NCBI RefSeq assembly: GCF_010365105.1
Contig: NZ_JAAFGZ010000032.1
Location: forward strand, 1 to 39,284
Source of the DNA: Polaromonas sp.
GTDB taxonomy: Bacteria; Pseudomonadota; Gammaproteobacteria; Burkholderiales; Burkholderiaceae_C
Reading direction: 5' to 3'
DNA: 39,284 bases
The position numbers were made by a program, and so were the translations under genes. The number at the start of each line of letters is the position of its first letter. Positions within the stretch are counted from its first letter, which is position 1. Positions 32,909-39,284 of this stretch are shown one piece after another. Under the pieces are notes generated by a model. The model was not told the DNA's origin. It searched no databases and saw nothing but the letters and a program-made list of their open reading frames with translations.

Positions 32909-33709
32909 TCAATGCATAGGCTCGCCAAGCCGTTTGCTCGCCCTTGATATAGCGTAGTTCACCAAACAGTAAAGCAGCGCGACAACAAGGTACACGGGTA
33001 CCAGCGCATGGTAGTTGGCGATGAGTACCTTGGCGTTTTGCATGAGTTCACCGTAGGTGACGACATAGCCGAAGGTGGTGTCCTTGACCACGATGACCAG
33101 TTGCGCGACCAATGCCGGGACAATGTAGCGAAGGGCTTGGGGGAAGACGATGTAAAAGAAACCCTGAACTTCGGTCAGCCCCAGGCTTCGCGCAGCATCG
33201 CTCTGGCCGCGTGGAACGGCGAGCACACCCGCGCGGTAGACCTCGGCCACCACTGCAGCGGTACTCAAGCCGATGGGCAACGTCAACATCCAGTAAGTGC
33301 TCAGCTTGATACCGGCCTGCGGAAGAACCAGAAAACACACATAGATGAGCAAAAGCGTCGGCGTGCCACGCAGGAATTCAATCACCGCGATGCTCAGCCA
33401 ACGCACCAGCTGCAGCCGCGCCAGGCGCCCCAGCAACAGAACCAGCCCAAGGGACAGCGCGATGAGGCCGGCCATCGCCGCCGATGCCAGGGTGCCGAGC
33501 AGCCCTTTGGCCAGGAACGCCCAGGTCGTGGGGAAGGCAAAGAATTGCCAGAACCGGGCGTCAAGCTGCCCTGCGCCATGGAACCGGAACACGATGCCTG
33601 CAGCCAGCAAGAGCAGCACGGCCGCTGTGATCACGCTCACCGCCCGCATGGTGGTCCGAGTCTGGAGGCTTGGATCACCAAACAGAATGTCTTCCAGAGG
33701 GCGGCTCAT
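32909..33709 (-). CDS. Polar amino-acid ABC transporter permease (second)
   Basis: This 266-residue inner-membrane protein of the His/Glu/Gln permease family (HisM/GltK type) has several membrane spans (ITAAVLLLLAAGIVF; LASAAMAGLIALSLGLVLLLG) and the ATPase-coupling EAA-like loop VPRGQSDAARSLGLTEVQGF. The true start is the ATG at 33709, overlapping the stop of the upstream permease (ATGA). A longer open frame to 34075 overlaps that gene and has shadow-like composition. It is the last gene of a receptor-permease-permease operon. No ATP-binding subunit gene follows; the next gene in this direction is the kinase. Confidence 0.92.
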   Translation of the reverse strand: MSRPLEDILFGDPSLQTRTTMRAVSVITAAVLLLLAAGIVFRFHGAGQLDARFWQFFAFPTTWAFLAKGLLGTLASAAMAGLIALSLGLVLLLGRLARLQLVRWLSIAVIEFLRGTPTLLLIYVCFLVLPQAGIKLSTYWMLTLPIGLSTAAVVAEVYRAGVLAVPRGQSDAARSLGLTEVQGFFYIVFPQALRYIVPALVAQLVIVVKDTTFGYVVTYGELMQNAKVLIANYHALVPVYLVVALLYCLVNYAISRASKRLGEPMH

Positions 33710-34368
33710 CGCAGTATCCGCACCTTCTTTTCCAGGGTGGCGCCAGCCCAGGCGATGAGCAAGCCAGTCGCCACGTACAGCGCCGCTGCCACCGCAAACG
33801 CAGGTATGCCGGCAGCGGAGTCGTTGGCGATCTTGGACACAAGCGCGGTGAGCTCCCGCCCTGGAAATGGCACCTGAGACGCCAGCGAGGTCGACAACAT
33901 CAGCGCAATGAGCAGCGAGGTCATCGGTTGCACCACCGCGCGCAGCGCTTGCGGCAATACCACCGCTGAAATAATGCTCATCGGCCGCATGCCCAGGCTG
34001 AGTGCGGCCTGAATTTGGCCGCCGCCGATGGTGTTGATGCCCGCGCGCAAGTAATCCGCCGTGAACGCAGAGCAAACCAGTGTCAACGTCAGGATCACGC
34101 TGGGCTCATAGTCGATCAGGACATTGAGGTCGGGCAGCGCGAACACGATGAAGATCAGCAGCGCCACGCCGGGAATGTTGCGGAAAATCTCGACGTAGGT
34201 GGTCAGGACGAAGCGCAGCGGCGGCAGCGGCAAGAGCCGAAGCACCGTCACAACCACGCCCAGCAAAAAGCCCGGCACGAACGACACCGCTGTGAGCTTC
34301 CATGTCAGCAAAAGGGCCTGCCAGAAGGCAGGCCCATAGTCGGCCAGGAGGCTGGGAGTACTGACCAC
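33706..34368 (-). CDS. Polar amino-acid ABC transporter permease (first)
   Basis: This 220-residue membrane protein carries the family N-terminal span (FWQALLLTWKLTAVSFVPGFLLGVVV), the EIFRNIPGVALLIFI motif and the coupling loop GGGQIQAALSLGMRPMSII. It starts with GTG at 34368, three bases after the stop of the binding-protein gene, and has no strong ribosome site, so translation is probably coupled. It pairs with the next permease to form the heterodimeric pore. The substrate is likely glutamate, aspartate or a related polar amino acid, judged by family only. Confidence 0.92.
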   Translation of the reverse strand: MVSTPSLLADYGPAFWQALLLTWKLTAVSFVPGFLLGVVVTVLRLLPLPPLRFVLTTYVEIFRNIPGVALLIFIVFALPDLNVLIDYEPSVILTLTLVCSAFTADYLRAGINTIGGGQIQAALSLGMRPMSIISAVVLPQALRAVVQPMTSLLIALMLSTSLASQVPFPGRELTALVSKIANDSAAGIPAFAVAAALYVATGLLIAWAGATLEKKVRILR

Positions 34369-34371
34369 CGG

Positions 34372-35274
34372 CTATGGGAGGGCGGGCGGCGTCGGAACGG
34401 CTGTGCTGCCGGTGCGCTGTCCGATCGATATGGTCCAAAGTTTGGCCCAGGTGCCGTCGGCTTCCAGCTTCTTCAAGAAGGTATTGATGAAGGCCGCACC
34501 GTCCGAGCCCTTGGTCAGTCCGACGCCGTAGAGGTCTTGCGCACCAAACGGCTCGCCCGCCAGCTTTGCATCGCCAGCTCCGAGGCTCAAGGTGTTGAGC
34601 AGCAGCGTGTGGTCGGTAACGTAGGCGTCCACGCGTCCCTGGCGAAGCGAGTCGAGGGCTTCCTGGTGCGTCTGGAACTCTTGTACGACGGCTTTGGACG
34701 CGAACTGCGCCAGGATTGCAGGCCCCGTGGAGCCAGCCTGCGTGGCGACCTTCTTGCCAGCCAGGTCGTTGTACGACTGTATCGCCTTGTTGTTCGCCTT
34801 GACCAGCACCCCGGCCTGCGAGGTGTAGTAAGGGCCTGCGAACGAAATCTTCTCGGCGCGAGCGGGGGTGATGGAGTAGGTGGCGAACACCATGTCCACC
34901 TGGTCGTTGATCAGGACCTGTTCGCGCGTGGAAGAGTTCACCTGCGTGAACTTGTACTTGCTGCCATCGCCCAGGACGTAGCGCGTGATGAGTTGGGCTA
35001 GACCTGCGTCAAAGCCTCGGATCTTGCCGTCTTTCTCGTTGAGTAGAGAGAAAAGATTTGAGGTTTGCGTTCCGCCCAGGCGCAGCGTGCCGGCCTGCTT
35101 GATCTTGCTCGCCCAGACGCTTGAGCGAATAGTCGCAGCGTCTGCGACGGGGCCCTGCGCCACCAGCGTGTCAAACGCCGTCGCATCGATGGTCGTGACT
35201 TGCGCAAATAGCGGCCCGCCGATCATGATCGACAGTGCCACCACGGTGGATTTCAGAATTGAATTGATCGACAT
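34372..35274 (-). CDS. Amino-acid ABC transporter substrate-binding protein
   Basis: This 300-residue periplasmic receptor has a signal peptide MSINSILKSTVVALSIMIGGPLFAQ. The mature domain belongs to the GltI/GluB-type receptors: IRGFDAGLAQLITRYVLG, NDQVDMVFATYSITPARAEKISFAGPYY and DLAGKKVATQAGSTG. A 45-residue stretch between signal peptide and domain is longer than usual. It is the first gene of the operon; AGAGGAATG lies before its ATG, and an AT-rich TATATATT about 40 bases upstream could be the -10. An importer needs an ATPase, which is not encoded in this window. Confidence 0.9.
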   Translation of the reverse strand: MSINSILKSTVVALSIMIGGPLFAQVTTIDATAFDTLVAQGPVADAATIRSSVWASKIKQAGTLRLGGTQTSNLFSLLNEKDGKIRGFDAGLAQLITRYVLGDGSKYKFTQVNSSTREQVLINDQVDMVFATYSITPARAEKISFAGPYYTSQAGVLVKANNKAIQSYNDLAGKKVATQAGSTGPAILAQFASKAVVQEFQTHQEALDSLRQGRVDAYVTDHTLLLNTLSLGAGDAKLAGEPFGAQDLYGVGLTKGSDGAAFINTFLKKLEADGTWAKLWTISIGQRTGSTAVPTPPALP

Positions 35275-35439
35275 CGATATGCATTCCTCTTGGATGGTGT
35301 TACGTAAAAAATATATAGCAGTTCTGGTGTGCGCGGACTGCTCGTCCGGTTCCTACAGCTTGCTTTTACCCACCAGTTTTCTTGTTGAATCAATCATACA
35401 GGGCAACACATCTGATGAGCGTAAAGAAGAATTTGCCTT

Positions 35440-36045
35440 TCAAAACAATCTCGGATCAAACTCGAAGTTCACTGTTTCCGTAACGACAGTGATGGATGTG
35501 TACTGCGGGTGCGCCGGGTTGATCAGCAAATTGCGTTCTTGCGGCTCGACCACCGAGGGCACCCATAGACCCAGGCTGGCGCTCGACTGCAGCCAGTCCA
35601 CCCCGATGCCTTGTGTATAACCTTCATCCGTACGCCATCGAGGCGACTTTAAGTCTAGGTCGTCAAGCGCATAAAGAATGACCGCACCTGCAGGTAACTC
35701 CAGCCGGATGAGCGCCTGCTTGACCGGTGCCACGCCGTTGGCATGCACGCGTTTTTCCAGTTGTGCCAGCGCGCGGCTCGAAGCCGCATACACCACCGGC
35801 AAGCCCGGCGCAGCCGGCAAATGCCATCGTCCCGGGCCCAGTGTGGAGCCATAGGGCAGTCCTGTCAGGCTCAAATCACCCTTGAAGCAGATGCGCCTAA
35901 CGGCAAGTCCTTTCAAGCTACGCCGCCATACTTCAGGCCAGCGAGCATGCCGCGCACTTTTTGCGCGCTGAACTCGTTGTCGGCAAAATGGCTGGGAGCC
36001 ATGTGATCGAGCATTGGATGGGGCTTGTGCAGCCATTTTTGGCAT
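35440..36045 (-). CDS. RES-domain protein (NAD+-degrading toxin type), N-terminus probably frameshifted
   Basis: The C-terminal three quarters are a clear RES domain: LTGLPYGSTLGPGRWHLP, LPVVYAASSRALAQLEKRVH (conserved R, Y, E), ASLGLWVPSVVEPQERNLLINPAHP (conserved S) and EFDPRLF. RES toxins consume NAD+ and pair with a Xre-type antitoxin, which I do not see here. The N-terminal part of this frame is rich in Arg and Ser and reads like shadow sequence. A neighbouring frame (36050 down to 35913) reads much more like protein (MLDHMAPSHFADNEFSAQKV) but stops at a TGA. A frameshift near 35890 plus that stop would make this a decayed toxin gene. It follows tag by a few bases. Confidence 0.7.
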   Translation of the reverse strand: MPKMAAQAPSNARSHGSQPFCRQRVQRAKSARHARWPEVWRRSLKGLAVRRICFKGDLSLTGLPYGSTLGPGRWHLPAAPGLPVVYAASSRALAQLEKRVHANGVAPVKQALIRLELPAGAVILYALDDLDLKSPRWRTDEGYTQGIGVDWLQSSASLGLWVPSVVEPQERNLLINPAHPQYTSITVVTETVNFEFDPRLF

Positions 36046-36053
36046 GGCACGAA

Positions 36054-36743
36054 TCAACCTGCTTGCAGGCCAGAAGGTGGCGTGAACAAGGACCGTGCCT
36101 GCGTCGCGCTCCGTCGGGCCGCACACCCTTGCAAATGATCATTGACAAGTCCCATGGCTTGCATGAACGCATACAGCGTGGTCGGCCCGACAAACGTCCA
36201 GCCACGCTGGCGCAGGTCTTTGGACAAGGCCGTCGATTCTGGCAATATCGTCATACCGCTTAAAACCTCGCCCGTGATTTGAGGGGGCCGGGCATGGGGT
36301 GCCGGTTCAAAACGCCAAAAATAGGCCGCCAGCGTTCCAAACTCCTGGCGCAATTCGAGGGCCCGATGGGCATTGTTGATCGCCGAGCGGATCTTGCCCC
36401 GATGCCGAACAATGCCGGCATCGAGGATCAGCCGCTTGACATCGGCTTCGCCAAACTTCGCCACCCGATCCATGTCGAATCCAGCGAAGGCCTGCCGAAA
36501 AGCCTCACGCTTGTTCAGGATGGTCAACCAGCTCAAGCCCGCCTGAAATCCTTCGAGGCAAATTTTCTCAAAAAGCCGGCCGTCATCGCTGACCGGAAAT
36601 TCCCATTCGTTGTCGTGGTAATGCTGGTAGGCGTGAGTTGCACGGCACCAGACACACCGGCGAACATGGTGGTCATCTGCAAAAAGTCCTGGCGCAACGC
36701 CAGTGAATTCCAACACCACCGCTTCACGCGTTTCACTGCCCAT
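36054..36743 (-). CDS. tag: DNA-3-methyladenine glycosylase I
   Basis: This base-excision repair enzyme of 229 residues removes 3-methyladenine from alkylated DNA. The zinc site of Tag proteins is complete: Cys in RRCVWC and His in YQHYHDNEW near the start, and H-x3-C in VNDHLQGC near the end. The catalytic-pocket stretch LEGFQAGLSWLTILNKREAF carries the conserved Glu and Trp. DAGIVRHRGKIRSAINNA and LRQRGWTFVGPTTLYAFMQAMGL are typical. The ATG at 36743 was chosen; a longer frame to 36797 runs into the truncated IS630 element. The last 20 residues are an unusual tail. The IS remnant directly upstream may have removed its original promoter. Confidence 0.9.
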   Translation of the reverse strand: MGSETREAVVLEFTGVAPGLFADDHHVRRCVWCRATHAYQHYHDNEWEFPVSDDGRLFEKICLEGFQAGLSWLTILNKREAFRQAFAGFDMDRVAKFGEADVKRLILDAGIVRHRGKIRSAINNAHRALELRQEFGTLAAYFWRFEPAPHARPPQITGEVLSGMTILPESTALSKDLRQRGWTFVGPTTLYAFMQAMGLVNDHLQGCAARRSATQARSLFTPPSGLQAG

Positions 36744-36764
36744 GTTTGTTGTCCCTGTTTTGCC

Positions 36765-37576
36765 CCGCGGGTGCTGGCCACATATTCTTTGACGCAAGCT
36801 GACTTGTGAGCAGGCAGTCCATCGACCACCAGACGCACCGGTTTTTTGCGCCGGTGCATCAATTTCTTGAGCAGCTCGACGAACAACTCCCCCGTCAACC
36901 CGCCTTTGTAAGTGGCAAACCAGAAAGCACCATTGGCGCTGACGGCCGATGCTGCACTGATGCTCTGGCGTTGCCCTGGGCGTTCAACCACCGGGGTCTT
37001 CCCACGGGGTGCCCAGGTCTTGCCATGCACTGCATCGGCACGCAAGCCGGACTCATCCCAGAACAGAATTTCGGCCCCGCTGCCTTGGGCTTCACTCGCA
37101 ATGGCTGGGTATGTCTCGTTCTTCCAACGGGCCACCGCGTCGGGGTCGCGCTGGTAGGCGCGCTCCAGGGGCTTTTGCGCTGTCAACCCCAAGCGTGCCA
37201 GTGGCGTCCCAATGCTGGCCAGCGAAAGGGATACTTCAAAGCGCTCGAATACAAGCTCCTGCACGACTTGGCGCGTCCACAGCCCGAAGTCAAAGCCGTA
37301 CTGGTCGGGGCGCTTGCCGTTGACCCAGCGAAAGACCTGGCGTTCTTGTGTGAGGGAGAGCTTGCGAGGTCGCCCCGTTCCTTTGGTCGAGCGCAGTGCC
37401 CGCAGTCCGTGTCCGCGTCCCTTGGCCATCGCACGGCACTTGTAGCCCCACGAGCGGTGCATTCCCAGCGATGCAGCCACATCGCCAGGATGCTCGCCTT
37501 CGTTCATGCGTTGCACCGCCAGAACTCGCATTTCTTCCAGCGTGTTGTGGGCCAATTTGCGTCCATCTCGTTTCAT
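36765..37576 (-). pseudogene. IS630-family transposase, 3'-truncated
   Basis: From 37576 the frame encodes a helix-turn-helix N-terminus (NEGEHPGDVAASLGMHRSWGYKC), a GRPRKLSLTQERQVFRWV linker and the catalytic D positions ILFWDESGLRAD and LVVDGLPAHKSACVKEYVAST. The IS630 third residue (Glu in LNPDE) is lost: after VAST the frame runs into the tag region and ends at 36533 with unrelated sequence. Truncation removes the last quarter of the protein and one IS end. It is not expected to be active. Confidence 0.85.
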
Positions 37577-37837
37577 ACCACGTATGAGAAATATCGAGCG
37601 GCACAGTTCCCAAATTTGTACGCTTAATTACTGACTGGTGAGTAAAGTCAGTTCTCGGTGGACGTCAACAGCACCAATCTCCGTTCGTTCTGAGTGATAT
37701 GCTTTCCGACAGGCCGAGCGTCAGCAGTGGTTTCTTGGACCTACAAAGCGGATGTCGCTATACTTCCATGCGAAGTTTTGGCGGCCTTCGTGGTTGAACG
37801 CTTCGCTCGAACGGAAAATCACATCTCTGGAGGAATG
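37577..37837. other. Intergenic region before the lipoprotein gene
   Basis: The first 50 bases probably contain the outer end of the IS630 element. The remainder shows no clear gene; an open frame that extends the lipoprotein upstream to 37694 lacks a ribosome site and has no family-like residues. A promoter for the lipoprotein gene should lie here, but I cannot identify it with confidence. Confidence 0.4.
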
Positions 37838-38251
37838 ATGAATTCTCTAAAACTCACCATCTTGTTGGTTGTCGCCTTCTTAATGACCGCGTGCGCCACT
37901 GTGCGCAAGCAAGATCTCGACGCGTGGGTTGGCATTCCTGTTGAGGCGCTGGACACCCATTCGGTTTTCCTCACGATGCCGGTGTACAAAAGCACCACAT
38001 CGAGTGGCGTTGAGGTTCGGAACTACACCAACAGCGAAGACGTTGCCCGCTGTTTCAGCAGTGCGGGCGGTAGAAACGGCGGTAAGCATGACCACAGCGT
38101 GTTCACCACCTGTTCAACCAGTCGCATCGTTTGTAACAATATTTTTTACATCAAAGATGGCGTGGTATCGGAGTACGCGCCGACAGGTAACTGCTACACG
38201 GACGCAACCGTTCAACCCCAAACGCGCTTTCTGCGGCTCAGAGCGCAATAG
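37838..38251 (+). CDS. Small lipoprotein of unknown function
   Basis: This 137-residue protein has a lipoprotein signal peptide: MNSLKLTILLVVAFLMTAC, with the modified cysteine at position 19. The mature part (LDAWVGIPVEALDTHSVFLTMPV...VEVRNYTNSEDVARCFSS) contains four further cysteines in the second half (ARCF, TTC, VCNN, GNCYTD), suggesting disulfides. I do not recognise the family with certainty. TGGAGGA precedes tandem ATGs at 37835 and 37838. The protein should be anchored in an envelope membrane. Its neighbours are IS remnants, so it is probably an accessory gene. Confidence 0.7.
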   Translation: MNSLKLTILLVVAFLMTACATVRKQDLDAWVGIPVEALDTHSVFLTMPVYKSTTSSGVEVRNYTNSEDVARCFSSAGGRNGGKHDHSVFTTCSTSRIVCNNIFYIKDGVVSEYAPTGNCYTDATVQPQTRFLRLRAQ

Positions 38252-38462
38252 CCAAAGGCGGTGAAGCTGCTGGCAGGTTGCCGCTCGCTGCGGTCTTGTG
38301 AATGGGGGAGTGTTCAAACTCCCCATCAACGCGCTCTGTTGCTTTGCACGAGCCGGTCGCCCTGTTCGCCTTTAAGGTGACAGCGATCCATACAGTGGTC
38401 GCTTTTCAGGTGCCCGATGATTGGCTGGGTCATAGGCGATGCGTGGGCGATCAGAACCAGAC

Positions 38463-38482
38463 GCACCTGACGCGTCAGGTGC
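38463..38482. repeat. Perfect 20-base palindrome
   Basis: GCACCTGACG at 38463-38472 is followed directly by its reverse complement. It could be a dimer-binding operator, or a cruciform-forming repeat left by a mobile element. Confidence 0.5.
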
Positions 38483-38484
38483 AG

Positions 38485-38593
38485 TAGTACCACCGCTGCG
38501 CGAGTGCTCATGCGAGATGATCAACTCACTGCGGTTCAGCTTGCGGGCAATTTGCCGTAAGCTCCAACGGTGATCGAGAGGGCACTGCGCGCT
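38485..38593 (-). pseudogene. Possible IS30-family transposase N-terminal fragment
   Basis: On the minus strand the frame reads HRWSLRQIARKLNRSELIISHE, which resembles the IS30 helix-turn-helix (SLRxIAxxLNRSxSTISRE). No start, no catalytic domain and no intact frame follow. The assignment rests on this one motif. Confidence 0.35.
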
Positions 38594-38708
38594 TTAATTG
38601 TCATGCTGCTGAAGTTTAGCCGCCATATAGTGCATGCGGCTACAACGATTGCATCTTGCAAGTGCAACAGGTTTTACGATCACGCGCACACTGTTAAGAT
38701 TTGCGCGT

Positions 38709-39240
38709 AGCAGAAGCACCGGCTGGTTGACGCCCTGAGAGACACCTACGCGCTGCCAGAGCTGTTCGCCGAACTTGATCTAGCCCGCAGCTCCTACTTT
38801 TATCATCGGGCACGGCTACGGCTCGCCGACAAGTATGCGGATTCGCGTCTTGCCATCACAGATGTCTTTGAGCGCAATCATCGCTGCTACGGTTATCGAC
38901 GGTTACGGGCGGCATTGGGCAGGCACAAGTTCAGCCTCTCGGAGAAAGTCGTACGGCGCTTGATGAAGCAGGAATGCCTGGTCGTTGCTGCTAAGAAGCG
39001 ACGTAAGTACGGCTCCTATCTGGGAGAAATCAGCCCGGCGCCAGACAATCTCATTAACCGCGACTTCCAGGCTGCAGCCCCGAATGAGAAGTGGCTCACT
39101 GACATCACGGAATTCCATATCCCGGCTGGCAAGGTGTACCTGTCGCCCATGATCGATTGCTTTGATGGCCTGGTTGTCAGCTGGACCATCGTAATAGCCC
39201 GGCGAATACCGTACTTGACGAAGTTGTCGATCAGAGCTTG
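38709..39240 (+). pseudogene. IS3-family transposase OrfB fragment, frameshifted
   Basis: Translation from 38711 gives QKHRLVDALRDTYALPELFAELDLARSSYFYHRARL, then HRCYGYRRLRAALGR, SEKVVRRLMKQECLVVAAKKRRKYGSYLGE, and the catalytic region NEKWLTDITEFHIPAGKVYLSPMIDCFDGLVVSWTI with two of the DDE acids. An in-frame TAG (38708-38710) lies directly before, and there is no OrfA. After WTI the frame slips: a +1 reading gives NSPANTVLDEVVDQSL, like the family, so one or two bases have been lost or gained near 39190. The third catalytic acid is absent. Confidence 0.82.
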
Positions 39241-39284
39241 ATTTCGTCGAGCCGCTGCTGAGCAGCAAATGGATCAAACGCGCT

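Larger units (their letters stand above)
38252..38708. other. Non-coding region with hairpin, palindrome and an IS30-type remnant
   Basis: No intact gene is present. A hairpin GGGGAGT-N6-ACTCCCC (38305-38324) lies 54 bases after the lipoprotein stop and may end its transcript, though no T run follows. A 20-base perfect palindrome is at 38463-38482. A short transposase-like stretch is listed separately. Confidence 0.5.

Noticed and set aside
33706..34075. Upstream extension of the second ABC permease to 388 aa
   Set aside because: The extension overlaps the first permease gene in another frame and has no membrane or family features; the ATG at 33709 is the natural start.
36806..37627. Plus-strand 273-aa frame opposite the IS630 transposase
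   Set aside because: Antisense shadow of the transposase; no domain.
1..39284. CRISPR array, tRNA or rRNA genes
   Set aside because: No regularly spaced identical repeats beyond the three IS-like units at the left edge, and no cloverleaf or rRNA signature was noticed by eye on either strand. A tRNA scan was not possible here.

Overview
The window looks like chromosome from a high-GC betaproteobacterium, most likely Burkholderiales/Comamonadaceae (Polaromonas- or Rhodoferax-like). This is inferred from four Bug-type (tripartite tricarboxylate transporter) binding proteins, the style of the catabolic genes, and short intergenic repeats with an AGCAGCTAT core that I associate with that family. 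No rRNA, tRNA or CRISPR array is visible. No species can be named from sequence alone.

Layout. (1) 1-2391 is a decayed accessory region: IS21-like terminal repeats, a small unknown gene, a DUF6088/AbiEi-like antitoxin coupled to an internally deleted AbiEii-like toxin, then about 0.7 kb of mostly non-coding DNA. (2) 2392-15029 is a catabolic block. A LysR regulator is divergent from a beta-oxidation operon whose order (hydratase/dehydrogenase fusion, thiolase, two acyl-CoA dehydrogenases, hydratase) resembles the pimFABCDE dicarboxylate operon. A CaiB/BaiF CoA-transferase, an acyl-CoA ligase and two Bug proteins follow. The likely role is uptake, CoA activation and beta-oxidation of a dicarboxylate or related acid. 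(3) 15059-15360 is an IS4/Tn5-like transposase remnant. (4) 15664-21552 is a second catabolic unit on the minus strand (Bug, isocitrate-lyase-superfamily enzyme, Bug, atypical SDR) with a good sigma-54 promoter and a divergent PrpR-like sigma-54 activator.

(5) 21743-30708 is a type I restriction-modification island: hsdM, a DUF1016/YhcG-like PD-(D/E)XK protein, hsdS, an LprI-like secreted protein, a Fic protein and hsdR. The DUF1016 gene is flanked by a duplicated hsdM/hsdS junction, two tandem palindromes precede fic, and a family-type intergenic repeat appears to lie in frame inside hsdR. This is the best candidate for an unusual composite defence locus. (6) 30733-31481 holds a truncated serine recombinase abutting an IS5-family fragment. 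(7) 31455-35274 holds an orphan RsbRD-type histidine kinase and a polar amino-acid ABC importer that lacks an ATPase gene. (8) 35440-39284 holds a RES-domain gene with a probable frameshift, tag (3-methyladenine DNA glycosylase I), a 3'-truncated IS630 transposase, a small lipoprotein gene, and IS30- and IS3-type transposase remnants.

The two catabolic blocks look intact and coherent. The flanks are dominated by broken mobile elements and damaged toxin-type genes, suggesting repeated old insertions around a defence island.
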